Shown here: piece by piece, positions 16,712-24,841 of the stretch | How positions within the stretch are numbered: position 1 is the stretch's first letter | Layout: each line of letters opens with the position of its first letter | Assembly: GCA_965216425.1 (NCBI GenBank) | Contig: CBDCFV010000005.1 | Span: forward strand, 930,001-994,000 | Length of the DNA stretch: 64,000 nt | DNA from: CBDCFV01 sp965216425 | GTDB lineage: Bacteria; Chloroflexota; Dehalococcoidia; Lucifugimonadales; UBA3495 | Reading direction: 5' to 3' | The notes under the pieces: generated by a model | Databases searched by the model: none | The model's input: only the letters and a program-made list of their open reading frames with translations | Told to the model about the DNA's origin: nothing | Made by a program: the position numbers and the translations under genes

Positions 16712-17917
16712 CTATCCTCCCGTAAACCGGATGTGCCGGTTGTACAGGTTGCCTATCAGCGAGTAGGTCAGGCTCATCGCCAAGTACGCCGCCATGATCA
16801 GGATGAAAATCGACACCGCCGGCGCGGTCTGGGTCATGGTCTTTGCCACGTTGGTAAGATCGGAATACCCGATGGCCCCGGCCAGGCTGCTGTTCTTGGT
16901 CAGGTTCAGGTATTGGCTGATGAGAGGCGGTATGATGACCCGCAACGCTTGGGGAAAAGTCACCCGCCTCAGCGTCTCCATGGGCGATAACGCCAGCGCA
17001 CGGGCCGCCTCCACCTGCCCTCGGCTCACTGACTCAAGGCCCGCGCGCACGATTTCGGCAATAAAAGACGATGTGTATATCACCAGCCCGGCCAGAAGCG
17101 CTATCAAGCCCCCAGGCAGGGTCAGGCCGCCGACGATCCGTCCGAACGTTCCCTGCGGTTCGGGATGAGATACATGGAAAGGCGCTTCGCCGTAGCCCGC
17201 GCCCACCGCCAGCCAAGCAATCACTCCAACCGCCACGGCCAAGGCGATGCCCGCCACCACCGGGTACGACGCCTTGCCCGTCTCAATCTCCCGCCGCGTC
17301 AGCGCCTTGTGGGCCATCACTCCCACTGCAATCCCCGCCAGGGTCAGCCCTACCCATACCGCCGCGCCGATGATGCTGCTTGCCGCCGGCGACGGCATGG
17401 ATATACCCGCGTTGTTGATGTACAGTTCCCCGCCGACCACGTACCCCTGCCGCACCGGAGGCAAAGCCAGGATGATGTAGAACCAGAAAAACAACTGCAC
17501 CAGCAACGGCACGTTCCGGAAGAACTCCACGTACACCAGCGACGCCTTTGAGACAAGCCAGTTGCCCGACAGGCGCCCCACCCCTACGGCGATTCCCAAC
17601 GCCGTCGCCAGGACCACGCCCACTACTGAGACTACCAAGGTGTTGACAACGGCGACCCAGAAAGCGTACAGGAACGTGTCCGAGGACTCGTAGGGTATGA
17701 AGTGTGAGCCAATAGGAGTCTGATAGGCGCGGGTCAGGAAATTGAACCCGTATGGGATTTCCCGTTCCTGGATCGCTCCGGCCATATTGGAGAAGAACCA
17801 AGCAACCAGCGCGACCACCAGGATGCCCGATACAACTTGGGACACCCATTGAATAATCTTGGCGTGCCGCCAAAGCGGGATGCCGCTGTAAGTCAGAAAG
17901 CCGGGTAGTTCAGCCAT
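16712..17917 (-). CDS. aapQ: polar amino-acid ABC transporter permease (AapQ type)
   Basis: This 401-residue inner-membrane permease has a cleaved-looking hydrophobic N-terminal segment, about eight TMs and the ATPase-docking loop VEAARALALSPMETLRRVTFPQ near residue 305. An unusually long central insert (about residues 170-270) is typical of the AapQ/BztB group. It pairs with AapM. It is separated from aapJ by a gap that contains an intrinsic terminator, so it is probably expressed at a lower level than the binding protein. Confidence 0.92.
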   Translation of the reverse strand: MAELPGFLTYSGIPLWRHAKIIQWVSQVVSGILVVALVAWFFSNMAGAIQEREIPYGFNFLTRAYQTPIGSHFIPYESSDTFLYAFWVAVVNTLVVSVVGVVLATALGIAVGVGRLSGNWLVSKASLVYVEFFRNVPLLVQLFFWFYIILALPPVRQGYVVGGELYINNAGISMPSPAASSIIGAAVWVGLTLAGIAVGVMAHKALTRREIETGKASYPVVAGIALAVAVGVIAWLAVGAGYGEAPFHVSHPEPQGTFGRIVGGLTLPGGLIALLAGLVIYTSSFIAEIVRAGLESVSRGQVEAARALALSPMETLRRVTFPQALRVIIPPLISQYLNLTKNSSLAGAIGYSDLTNVAKTMTQTAPAVSIFILIMAAYLAMSLTYSLIGNLYNRHIRFTGG

Positions 17918-17984
17918 TAGTTACCAGGACACATAAAATTTTGGGACACCAGTTGTGAGTTTAATGCGGGATGAGGCGGAATGC

Positions 17985-18016
17985 AAAAAAGGGCGGCCTG
18001 CGTCAAACGGCCGCCC
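17985..18016 (-). terminator. intrinsic terminator between aapJ and aapQ
   Basis: On the minus strand the stem GGGCGGCC / GGCCGCCC (18016-18009 with 17998-17991) encloses a 10-nt loop and is followed directly by TTTTTT (17990-17985). This is a textbook rho-independent terminator located after the binding-protein gene and before the permease genes. It would reduce transcription into aapQMP and so raise the ratio of binding protein to permease. Confidence 0.85.
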
Positions 18017-18069
18017 CTTCGTGCAATGTTTAATAAACTATGTCGAATCTCTACGAAGTACCCCAGCCG

Positions 18070-18093
18070 TCATTCCCGCGAAGGCGGGAATCC
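18070..18093. repeat. REP-like palindromic repeat
   Basis: A copy of the TTCCCGCGAAGGCGGGAA element lies between aapJ and the terminator in the aapJ-aapQ gap. Its hairpin may add to 3'-end protection of the aapJ message. Confidence 0.85.
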
Positions 18094-18159
18094 ACCTCCA
18101 CAAGTTAGGCCCCCGGATTCGCGGGGAAGACGGATGGCAATACTCGTCCTGCGACTACG

Positions 18160-19392
18160 CTACCGCAAAGGCGCTGCGTATATCTGTCCTCCCTTGGGGC
18201 AGTCCTGGCAGGGCGCGTTGGCCCAAAGGGCGTTCCGCCCGTTTTCCCTGGGAAGATTGATGCCGTTGGGGCCGAGGTTGCGGTCGTAAATCTCGCCGTA
18301 GTTGCCCACGGAACTGATCACGGCCAGGGCCGCCGTGTCGTCGAGGCCAAGGCTTTCCTGCCCGTAAGAACCGTCAAAGCCCAACAACCGGTCCACCTTG
18401 GTGTCTCCGGTGGCGGCGGAAGGAACATTGTCAGACGAGACGCCGTATGCCTCGGCATAGATGAGGATACCCATTACGGTCTTCACGACGTCGAACCACT
18501 GGTCGTCGCCGCTGGGGACCACCGGGCCCAAAGGCTCTTCGGAGATGGTCTCCGGCAGGATGACGTGGTCGGCCCGGTTCTCGAGGGCGGTGCCCAACGC
18601 CGCCAACTGGGAGCGGTCATTGGTGAAAGCGTCGCACTGCCCGCTTTCGTAGGCGGCCACCACCGCATCGGTGTCCTCGAAGGTCAGCGGTGAGAGGTTC
18701 AGGTCATTCTGGTTGGAAAAGTCCTGCATATTCAGCTCGGTGGTCGTGCCCTGGGTAACGCACACCGACGCGTCCTTAAGGTCGTAGGCGCTGGACAGCC
18801 CCAGGTCCTTCCTGGCCATGAACCCTTGGCCGTCGTAGAACATCGTCTGGGCGTAGTTGCCCCACTGGGCGTCGCGGGAGGTCGTCCATGTAACCGTCCG
18901 CACCAGCATGTCCACCTCGCCCGACTGGACGGTCGGCCCGCGCTCTGCCGCCGAAATCAACCGGATCTCGATGGCGTTGGGGTCGCCCAAAACGGCAGCG
19001 GCCAACGCCCGGCACAGGTCTATGTCGAAGCCCACGTTGTTGCCGGACTCGTCCAAGTAGCCATAGCCCGGAACGTCGTTGCGGCTGGCGCAGATAACCT
19101 TGCCCCGGTCCTTCACCGTCTCCAGCCGGCCGCCCTCCATCATCATCTCGCCCCCGGCCATCTCGGCCATCTTTTCCTGGGCCATTTCCTCGGCCATGCC
19201 TTCGGCCATCTCCATGGCCCGTTCCTCGATCATTGCCTCGTCGGGCTCTGGGGCCATGGTCTTCGCCATTTCCTCGGCCATCTGCTTGGCCCGTGCCTCG
19301 ATCACTGCCTCGTCGGGCTCCGAGGTACAGGAGACCAAGGCCAACGAACAGACTAGTATTGCCGCCAGGGCTATGTAAATCTTTCCTTTCAC
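18160..19392 (-). CDS. aapJ: polar amino-acid ABC transporter substrate-binding lipoprotein
   Basis: This is a 410-aa extracytoplasmic solute-binding protein of the polar amino-acid family. The N-terminus is a lipoprotein signal (LALVSC lipobox at about residues 17-22). Residues 25-85 form an unusual Met/Glu/Ala-rich helical linker built from two repeats (EPDEAVIEARAKQMAEEMAK and EPDEAMIEERAMEMAEGMAE). The PBPb domain follows from KVICASRNDVPGYGY. The GTG at 19392 has GGAGG 11 nt upstream. A strong promoter lies at 19496-19523. The linker probably spaces the binding domain from the membrane (inference). Confidence 0.92.
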   Translation of the reverse strand: MKGKIYIALAAILVCSLALVSCTSEPDEAVIEARAKQMAEEMAKTMAPEPDEAMIEERAMEMAEGMAEEMAQEKMAEMAGGEMMMEGGRLETVKDRGKVICASRNDVPGYGYLDESGNNVGFDIDLCRALAAAVLGDPNAIEIRLISAAERGPTVQSGEVDMLVRTVTWTTSRDAQWGNYAQTMFYDGQGFMARKDLGLSSAYDLKDASVCVTQGTTTELNMQDFSNQNDLNLSPLTFEDTDAVVAAYESGQCDAFTNDRSQLAALGTALENRADHVILPETISEEPLGPVVPSGDDQWFDVVKTVMGILIYAEAYGVSSDNVPSAATGDTKVDRLLGFDGSYGQESLGLDDTAALAVISSVGNYGEIYDRNLGPNGINLPRENGRNALWANAPCQDCPKGGQIYAAPLR

Positions 19393-19495
19393 TACCGTTC
19401 ATCCTCCATGCTGTTTTGCCTGTCCCTACGTTGGGGAAAGCTTATCGGATTTAAGTCCCGCCTGCGAGGGGCGCCCCCAACCCATATAACTTGAT

Positions 19496-19523
19496 TTTAT
19501 AGACGCCGAATAATACCTGTCAA
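19496..19523 (-). promoter_or_regulatory. sigma-70-type promoter of the aap operon
   Basis: A perfect -35 TTGACA (19523-19518) and -10 TATAAA (19501-19496) are separated by 16 bp on the minus strand. This predicts a start near 19489 and a leader of about 97 nt before the aapJ GTG. The -35 lies only about 20 bp from the end of the MITE-like element at 19545. Confidence 0.75.
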
Positions 19524-19544
19524 TGATATTTATTTGTCTTAACA

Positions 19545-19695
19545 AGGCCTTTTCATTCTCTCGTCTTTCCCGTGCAGGCGGGAATCCATGTGGTCCTGCC
19601 ACGAGAAGATTGCCATAGGCCACGGTCATGTAGGTTCCCGCTTTCGCGGGAAAGACGAGACCCGGTTAACCCAATCCGGAAAATGAAAAGGCCCT
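19545..19695. mobile_element. MITE-like element, copy 1 (about 151 bp)
   Basis: The segment is bounded by inverted termini: AAGGCCTTTTCATTCTC at the left, and at the right the inverse of AGGGCCTTTTCATTTTC. The 11-bp direct repeat TTTGTCTTAAC flanks it on both sides (19533-19543 and 19697-19707), as expected for a target-site duplication. A second copy in opposite orientation lies at 62388-62539 and differs at about six positions. Inside are two oppositely oriented REP-like hairpins. No coding capacity is seen, so movement would need a transposase in trans. Confidence 0.8.
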
Positions 19696-19727
19696 GTTTG
19701 TCTTAACGGCGAAGACTAAGGGTTGAA

Positions 19728-20405
19728 TTACCGCCCGCCCTCCACGTTCACCGTCACAATATCCACGCCGTGATACTTCTGGTGCCGCACCGACGAAGCG
19801 TAATGCCGCAGCAGCCTGAACGAAATCTCCCTGCCGTCGGCTATGTCCGGCGTCTCTCCAAGGTACGACAGCCTGTCCTCCAGGTTCTCCCCCTCCGACG
19901 CCGAAACAAACTCCAGCTCCGCTCCGACGCCGTCCTTGCGGGCGGTGACCGCCAAGCGACGCGGCCTGTCTCCATCCGGGAGGTCGTCTTCTTCCGCCGA
20001 CATGCTTGCCAGCGTCTCCTCTCCCACCAGCACCAGCCGTTCCGTGGACGCGTCGTTCCATCCGGACCTCGACGCAAACCCCCACAGGAACTCCTCCAAG
20101 CTCGGCAGCGCCTTGGCGTCCAGCCTGACCTCCAAGCTCCTCCGCCGCGGTCCCGTCAACTCCATGAACACCATCATGATAATCGCGACCAGCGCCCCGG
20201 ACGTCATCCCATTGCCGAACAGCACCCCCACGAATCCCTCTCCCAGCAGGTCTGGGAAAATCCACTTGTTCTGGAAGCCCGTCCCGATCCAGAACGCCAG
20301 CCCCGCCACCGCGGCCTTCCGGTGGTCCACCCCGTTCTGGATCACTATCTTCATGCCCTGCACAAACAGCAGCCCCAGCAGCACCGTGATGTACGCCGCC
20401 GCCAC
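19728..20405 (-). CDS. C-terminal fragment of the NCS2 permease
   Basis: This 225-codon open frame holds the last membrane segments (AYITVLLGLLFVQGMKIV, GVLFGNGMTSGALVAIIMMV) and the soluble extension of the broken permease. It is listed separately because it could be called as its own gene; it has no independent start signal and is best read as part of 19728-21470. Confidence 0.5.
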   Translation of the reverse strand: MAAAYITVLLGLLFVQGMKIVIQNGVDHRKAAVAGLAFWIGTGFQNKWIFPDLLGEGFVGVLFGNGMTSGALVAIIMMVFMELTGPRRRSLEVRLDAKALPSLEEFLWGFASRSGWNDASTERLVLVGEETLASMSAEEDDLPDGDRPRRLAVTARKDGVGAELEFVSASEGENLEDRLSYLGETPDIADGREISFRLLRHYASSVRHQKYHGVDIVTVNVEGGR

Positions 20406-21300
20406 CGGGACCGGGTATGGCGATTAACAGGGCCGTGACCTTCGGGAAGAACGCCACTGCCACGAATATGACCCCGATGATCACCCCAACCCGCTTGGCG
20501 GCGATTCCCGTGACCTCCGCCAGCGAAATGCTCGTCGAGTAGGTCGTGTTGGGCAGCGTCCCCATAAGGCCCGACAGCAGGTTCCCCACGCCGTCGGCGT
20601 TCAGGGCGCCTTGGACCACCCGGAAGTCCGTCGCCCGCGGTGTGCGCTGCGAAACTCTCTGGATCGCCGCACCGTCGCCAACCGTCTCTATCGCCCCAAC
20701 CAGCGTCACCACCACGAACGCCGGCAGCAGCGCCCAGAATTCCACGCCGGGGGTAACCTCGATTCCCGGCCACGACCCTATCGGAACGCCCACCCAGGGC
20801 GCGTCAAGTATCGTCTGCACGTCGTACAGCCCGAACGGCGCGGCCACCGCGCAGCCCACCGCGATGCCGATGACCGGCGACCACAGCCGCAAAGCCGGCG
20901 GAGCCCGCAGCACCAGTCCCGCCACCGTCACCAGCGTAGCCAGCGCCGCTGCCGGCGCCACCCCTGCCGGCGTCCCCTCGGGCGCATCCGTCAGCGTATT
21001 GAACACCAACGGAAAGACCGTCGCCGCTATCAGCATGATGACGGTGCCCGACACCACCGGAGTGAATATCCGACGCAGCAGCGATAGCCGCGCCGCCAGC
21101 AGGAACTGGAAAAGCGACGACACCACGATCAAGCTCGCCATCGTCTCGGGGCCGCCCTTGACCAAGGCCGCGACGCATACCGCGATGAACGCCCCCGACG
21201 TGCCCATGACGAGCAGGTGCCCAGCCCCGACTCTCCCGAACCGCACCGCCTGCAGGACCGTCGTGACCCCGCTCACCAGCAGCGCGGCAAACGCCCCCAA
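20406..21300 (-). CDS. central fragment of the NCS2 permease
   Basis: This frame begins MGAFAALLVSGV at 21300 and carries about nine membrane segments of the permease. Beyond 20409 it runs on out of frame, without similarity, to a stop at 19666. It represents the middle of the gene spanning 19728-21470. Confidence 0.5.
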
Positions 21301-21496
21301 GCCATGTACGACTCGGGCTGCCCCGCTATCCGCGCCACGATGACCACTGTCAACACCACCGGCGCAACGATAAGCACTGCCGCCTGGAAGCCCGCGCCAA
21401 CCGTAACTAACGGCGGAGGGACCTCATCCGGTTCGTATCGAATGTTCTCGTTTACGTGCCCCGCACCCAAGAATCACTCCCCAACTATCGACATGC

Positions 21497-21910
21497 TCAG
21501 GCAATGTCCGCGCTCCCCCCGGGCGGCGGCTCGTTGAACTCTTCCCCCCGCGCCTCCGCCTCCTTCCGCCGCTTATCCCAATCCAGCCACAACCGCCGCT
21601 CCTGCTCCCGCCCCTGCTGAAACCCCTCTTTCAAGTACCGCCGCCTGAACAGCCTGTCTCCTATCATTGCGATAACCTCCACCGTGATAACGGCCAACCC
21701 CGCCGACAGAATAACAAATGGGCTGGCAGCGTGTCCCATCGCCAGAAACGTTTCGTAGAAGCCCTCATTCTCCGGGTTGTGAAACTCTTCCCAGCCAATG
21801 TACCCCGCGCTGAACACGGTGAAAAGAGCGAATACGCCCAAGTACCAGCCATGCCAGCTAGAGGGAACAGACCAGATCGACTCCCTTTCCCCCGGCTTGC
21901 CGTCAATCAT
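21497..21910 (-). CDS. hypothetical two-TM membrane protein
   Basis: About 137 residues from ATG 21910. Two hydrophobic segments (YLGVFALFTVFSAGYIG and SPFVILSAGLAVITVEVIAMIG) are followed by a charged helical tail (FQQGREQERRLWLDWDKRRKEAEARG) and a Pro/Gly end. The family is not recognised. The start at 21910 is favoured over one at 21964 because an extended -10 box (TGCTATAAT, 21928-21920) ends ten bases upstream, so the transcript would be leaderless. The gene is 27 bp upstream of the NCS2 permease on the same strand and may be co-expressed with it. Confidence 0.6.
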   Translation of the reverse strand: MIDGKPGERESIWSVPSSWHGWYLGVFALFTVFSAGYIGWEEFHNPENEGFYETFLAMGHAASPFVILSAGLAVITVEVIAMIGDRLFRRRYLKEGFQQGREQERRLWLDWDKRRKEAEARGEEFNEPPPGGSADIA

Positions 21911-21919
21911 CTCGCGCCG

Positions 21920-21928
21920 ATTATAGCA
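21920..21928 (-). promoter_or_regulatory. extended -10 promoter element abutting a start codon
   Basis: TGCTATAAT matches the extended -10 consensus TGnTATAAT exactly. The predicted transcription start (about 21913) is only a few bases from the ATG at 21910, implying a leaderless or nearly leaderless transcript. No -35 hexamer is evident, which is usual for extended -10 promoters. Confidence 0.55.
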
Positions 21929-21986
21929 TGCAGTCCCTCTCTCCCTGGTCTCCCTCACTGTCATCCACTCGGAGGCGGAAACACAT

Positions 21987-22019
21987 AAAAAACCGGGGGC
22001 CTCATATCAAGGCCCTCGG
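21987..22019 (-). terminator. intrinsic terminator of the surface-protein operon
   Basis: On the minus strand CCGAGGGCCT (22019-22010) and AGGCCCCCGG (22002-21993) pair with one mismatch around a 7-nt loop. TTTTTT (21992-21987) follows. It lies 39 nt past the stop of the last surface-protein gene. Confidence 0.85.
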
Positions 22020-22057
22020 CTCAAAATCGTCCCTAACCCTTCGCAGTCACCCCGTCT

Positions 22058-24154
22058 CTAGCGTCGCATCCTCATCATGTAGAACCCTACGGCTGCAATC
22101 ACTACGGCCACGATGATTACGATGATCAATATGATCAGCCACGTCGGCATCCCATCGTCCGTCGGCGCCACCGGAGTAACCGGCGCAACCGTCGGCGCTA
22201 TCGTCGCCGTGGGAGCGGGCGGCTCCGTCGCCGGCACTGCTGTCGGGGCGACCGTCGGCTTGGGCATAGCTGTCGGGGCGACCGTCGGCTTGGGCATAGC
22301 TGTCGGTTCAGGCGGCTTCGTCGGCGCAACCGTCGGGACCATCACTATTGCCGTCGGCCTCGGCGTCGGTATGGCCGTCGGCGGTACTGCCGTCGGCTCA
22401 GGCCTCGCTGTTGGCTCAGGCGTTGGCGCAACCGTCGGCGCAACCGTCGGCGCTACTATCGTCGGCACAATTATCGGCGTCGGCGTCGGCGCTATCGTCG
22501 CCACCGGAGCCCGCGTCGGCATCGGCGTCGGCGTCGCTATCGGCAACGGCGCATACCCGCCTCCACCACCGCCGCCACCGCCGCTACTACGCCGCCGCGT
22601 CGGCGTCGGCACGAGCGTGGCCGGAGGAGCTTGCACCGTTACGCTGGTGTCCCCGCCTATCGTGTGTGTGGACAGGTCCCCGTCCCTCAAGACGCCCATG
22701 AAGCTATACATGCCCGGAGAATTCGACGCCGTTACCCCATAGGTGAACATCTCCGTGCCCCGGATGGTGAACCGTACCGTCTGGTCCTGCATCGTAACCC
22801 GGATATCGTCCTCACTGACAGACCCGTCCATGTAGCTGAACCCGTCGGGCAGTGTTTCTTCGATTCTGGCGCCCGCTGAGTCGTACCCGCCGGCCATGAT
22901 CGTCACCGTCAACCCGGCCCCCGGCCTGACCGTCATCGCCGACAAGGCCCTGTTGGCGACCGCTCCCACCGCTACGGCGGAATCGCCGGTAACCGTGTAT
23001 TCCATTTTCTGGTCGTCCCTCAAAAGGCCCATGATGGAATAACTGCCGTCAACATCGGTCGCCATTACTTTGTAGCTGAACTGGTTCGTCCCCCTGATAG
23101 TGAACCGTACCGTCTGGCCACGCTCCGTCACCCGGATGTCCGTGGGACTGACCGAGTCCATCACGTAACTGAACCCGGTGGGCAGCGTCTCCTCCACCCG
23201 GCCGCCGGCGCTCCCTAGTCCGCTAACGCTGACGGTTGCGGTCAACTCGCCTCCCGGTACCACCGCCATATCCGACAGGGACCTGCTGGCGGCCGGCCCC
23301 GATGGCATCGCGCGCGCTTGCACCGTTACTGAAGCGGTGCCCCCAACCATGTAGCTGTTTCTTTCATCGTCCCTGAGCGTCCCCACGATGGTATGAGTAC
23401 CCACATCGTGTGCGTTGACCCGGTAGGTGAACCGGTCGGTCCCCCTGATGGTGAACCTGACTGTCCGCCCTACGGTAGTAACCCTGATGTCCGATGGACT
23501 CACCGAGCCATCCACATAGCCAAGACCTGAAGGTAGCGTCTCCTCCACCCGGCCGCCGCCGCTTCCCAAGTTGCTGACATTCACCGTGACCGTGAATTGC
23601 CCTCCCGCCGTCACCGTCGCCGGCGAAATGGACCTGGTCGCCGTCGGGTCCGTGGTCTCCGGAGTCACCGGCGTCTCTGGAGTCACCGGCGTCGTCGTGG
23701 CCATTCCAACCGTCACCATCGACTCACCCATGACGTCCGCTGTTTGGGCATTCAAGCCTGCATCAAGCGCTGTCAGCACACCCATGAATGTGTACTCGCC
23801 CGCCGTAGCCGACGCGGTTACCTTGTAACTTAAACTTAATTGACCGGTCCCCCTGAAAAGGAAGCGGTAAACTCCCCCGCCTCGTGGTATGACCAGTACA
23901 TCATCCGGGGTAACCGAGTCCGCAACATAACCGAAACCCTCGGGCAACGTTTCCTCCACCCTGCCTTGCGAAACATTGCTCAAGTCGATTGTTACCGTAA
24001 TTTCGTCGCCCGGTGCCACTGTCGCCGGAGACAAGGTCCTAGAAGCAGCGGGTGTTTGCGCCTCCACCATGGACGGCCAAACCAAGCCGAACACTCCCAA
24101 AGCTACACCCAAAACCGCAACCCCCACCAGCAAAGCCAACCCTTTTTTGACCAA
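22058..24154 (-). CDS. membrane-anchored surface protein with four repeats and a Pro/Thr stalk
   Basis: 698 residues. Order: a signal peptide ending near MVEAQTP; four ~110-aa repeats, each with a (T/A/S)R(S/T/A)LS start and an EETLP(E/S/T/D)GF(G/S)Y core (residues 37-510); a Gly9 run; a ~150-residue Pro/Thr/Ala-rich stalk with PTVAPT units; and a C-terminal TM (TWLIILIIVIIVAVVIAAVG) ending in Arg/Lys. This is the layout of a cell-surface protein held in the cytoplasmic membrane and reaching through the wall. The TTG at 24154 has AAGGAGG 4-5 nt upstream. It is the third gene of the operon. Function unknown; an adhesive or S-layer role is inference. Confidence 0.8.
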   Translation of the reverse strand: MVKKGLALLVGVAVLGVALGVFGLVWPSMVEAQTPAASRTLSPATVAPGDEITVTIDLSNVSQGRVEETLPEGFGYVADSVTPDDVLVIPRGGGVYRFLFRGTGQLSLSYKVTASATAGEYTFMGVLTALDAGLNAQTADVMGESMVTVGMATTTPVTPETPVTPETTDPTATRSISPATVTAGGQFTVTVNVSNLGSGGGRVEETLPSGLGYVDGSVSPSDIRVTTVGRTVRFTIRGTDRFTYRVNAHDVGTHTIVGTLRDDERNSYMVGGTASVTVQARAMPSGPAASRSLSDMAVVPGGELTATVSVSGLGSAGGRVEETLPTGFSYVMDSVSPTDIRVTERGQTVRFTIRGTNQFSYKVMATDVDGSYSIMGLLRDDQKMEYTVTGDSAVAVGAVANRALSAMTVRPGAGLTVTIMAGGYDSAGARIEETLPDGFSYMDGSVSEDDIRVTMQDQTVRFTIRGTEMFTYGVTASNSPGMYSFMGVLRDGDLSTHTIGGDTSVTVQAPPATLVPTPTRRRSSGGGGGGGGGYAPLPIATPTPMPTRAPVATIAPTPTPIIVPTIVAPTVAPTVAPTPEPTARPEPTAVPPTAIPTPRPTAIVMVPTVAPTKPPEPTAMPKPTVAPTAMPKPTVAPTAVPATEPPAPTATIAPTVAPVTPVAPTDDGMPTWLIILIIVIIVAVVIAAVGFYMMRMRR

Positions 24155-24216
24155 GCTTCTTCCTCCTTCTCTATCCGGCTCTATACCCTACCGACCGTTT
24201 GGACGGGTCTCTTTCT

Positions 24217-24816
24217 CTAGCCGCCTGACAAGTAATCAATTAAATGGTCTAAGACCTCTAGCAACGCGGCCTTATCAATCAACCCGTCTATAAAATCGTC
24301 CAACGCCGCCAGGTACTCCAGTCGCTCAATCGCGTTGTCTCCGCTGGTGTCGTACCTGGCCAGCAAATCCAAGGCGGCCCCCACCGTTACCTGGTGTTGG
24401 CCGCCTACTTGGTGCTCTACCTTGTCTATGTCCTTGAGTATCCCGGAAAAGAACCCCACGCCGGTTCCCGCAGCACCGGTCACCCTGTACCTTACGGTTT
24501 CCCCTTCCAGGAAGGTCAGAATCACATCCTGACCGTCAACCTCAACGCCCGGATCACCGGTGGGCACGTAGTTGAAACCGTCGGGGATCGTTTCCACCAG
24601 TTGCCCGAATCGTCCGTAGCCGCTGGGGGTCACCGTTACCTCCAGTTCATCCCCTGCAGCTACCGTCGCTGCGGAGAAGGACCTGGTCGCGCTGGGTGAC
24701 TGTGCATCCACGGCAGCCGGCAGGCCCATACCCGCCAACCCCGCGACCACTACCACCACCGCAATTGCAAACACCTTCACGACCAAGTTCTCTCCCCAAT
24801 TCCTGTTCGCCTCCAT
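24217..24816 (-). CDS. secreted protein with one repeat domain and an EF-hand/dockerin-like tail
   Basis: 199 residues: a signal peptide (VKVFAIAVVVVVAGLAGMGLP), one repeat domain of the type found four times in the downstream gene (core VETIPDGFNYV), and a C-terminal module YDTSGDNAIERLEYLAALDDF...LLEVLDHLIDYL. That module is nearly the same as the end of the upstream giant protein. The tail has the D-x-D/N loop and helix pattern of EF-hand or dockerin-like calcium modules. A TTG at 24786 preceded by GGGGAG is an alternative start that also gives a good signal peptide. Function unknown. Confidence 0.75.
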   Translation of the reverse strand: MEANRNWGENLVVKVFAIAVVVVVAGLAGMGLPAAVDAQSPSATRSFSAATVAAGDELEVTVTPSGYGRFGQLVETIPDGFNYVPTGDPGVEVDGQDVILTFLEGETVRYRVTGAAGTGVGFFSGILKDIDKVEHQVGGQHQVTVGAALDLLARYDTSGDNAIERLEYLAALDDFIDGLIDKAALLEVLDHLIDYLSGG

Positions 24817-24841
24817 GTCTGTCTTACCGGCTGGACCGCTC

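Larger units (their letters stand above)
19728..21470 (-). pseudogene. NCS2-family purine/pyrimidine permease, broken by two frameshifts
   Basis: Three overlapping frames together give one NCS2 (xanthine/uracil) permease. The N-terminal part is 21470-21298 (TTG start with GGGGAG upstream; IRYEPDEVPPPLVTVGAGFQ). The central TM part is 21298-20409 (DGVGNLLSGLMGTLPNTTYS, the family substrate-site region). The C-terminal TMs and a ~170-residue cytoplasmic extension are 20409-19728. The frame is lost by one missing base in a C5 run at 21294-21298 and one extra base in a G3 run within 20407-20415. The two indels cancel, so the whole span is 581 codons. The extension ends SSVRHQKYHGVDIVTVNVE and loosely resembles an RsbW-type ATPase fold (weak). 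Either a recent pseudogene or assembly error. Confidence 0.75.

Noticed and set aside
22113..22742. Gly/Val-rich plus-strand frame
   Set aside because: Antisense of the Pro/Thr stalk of the surface protein; the low-complexity product mirrors the repeat.
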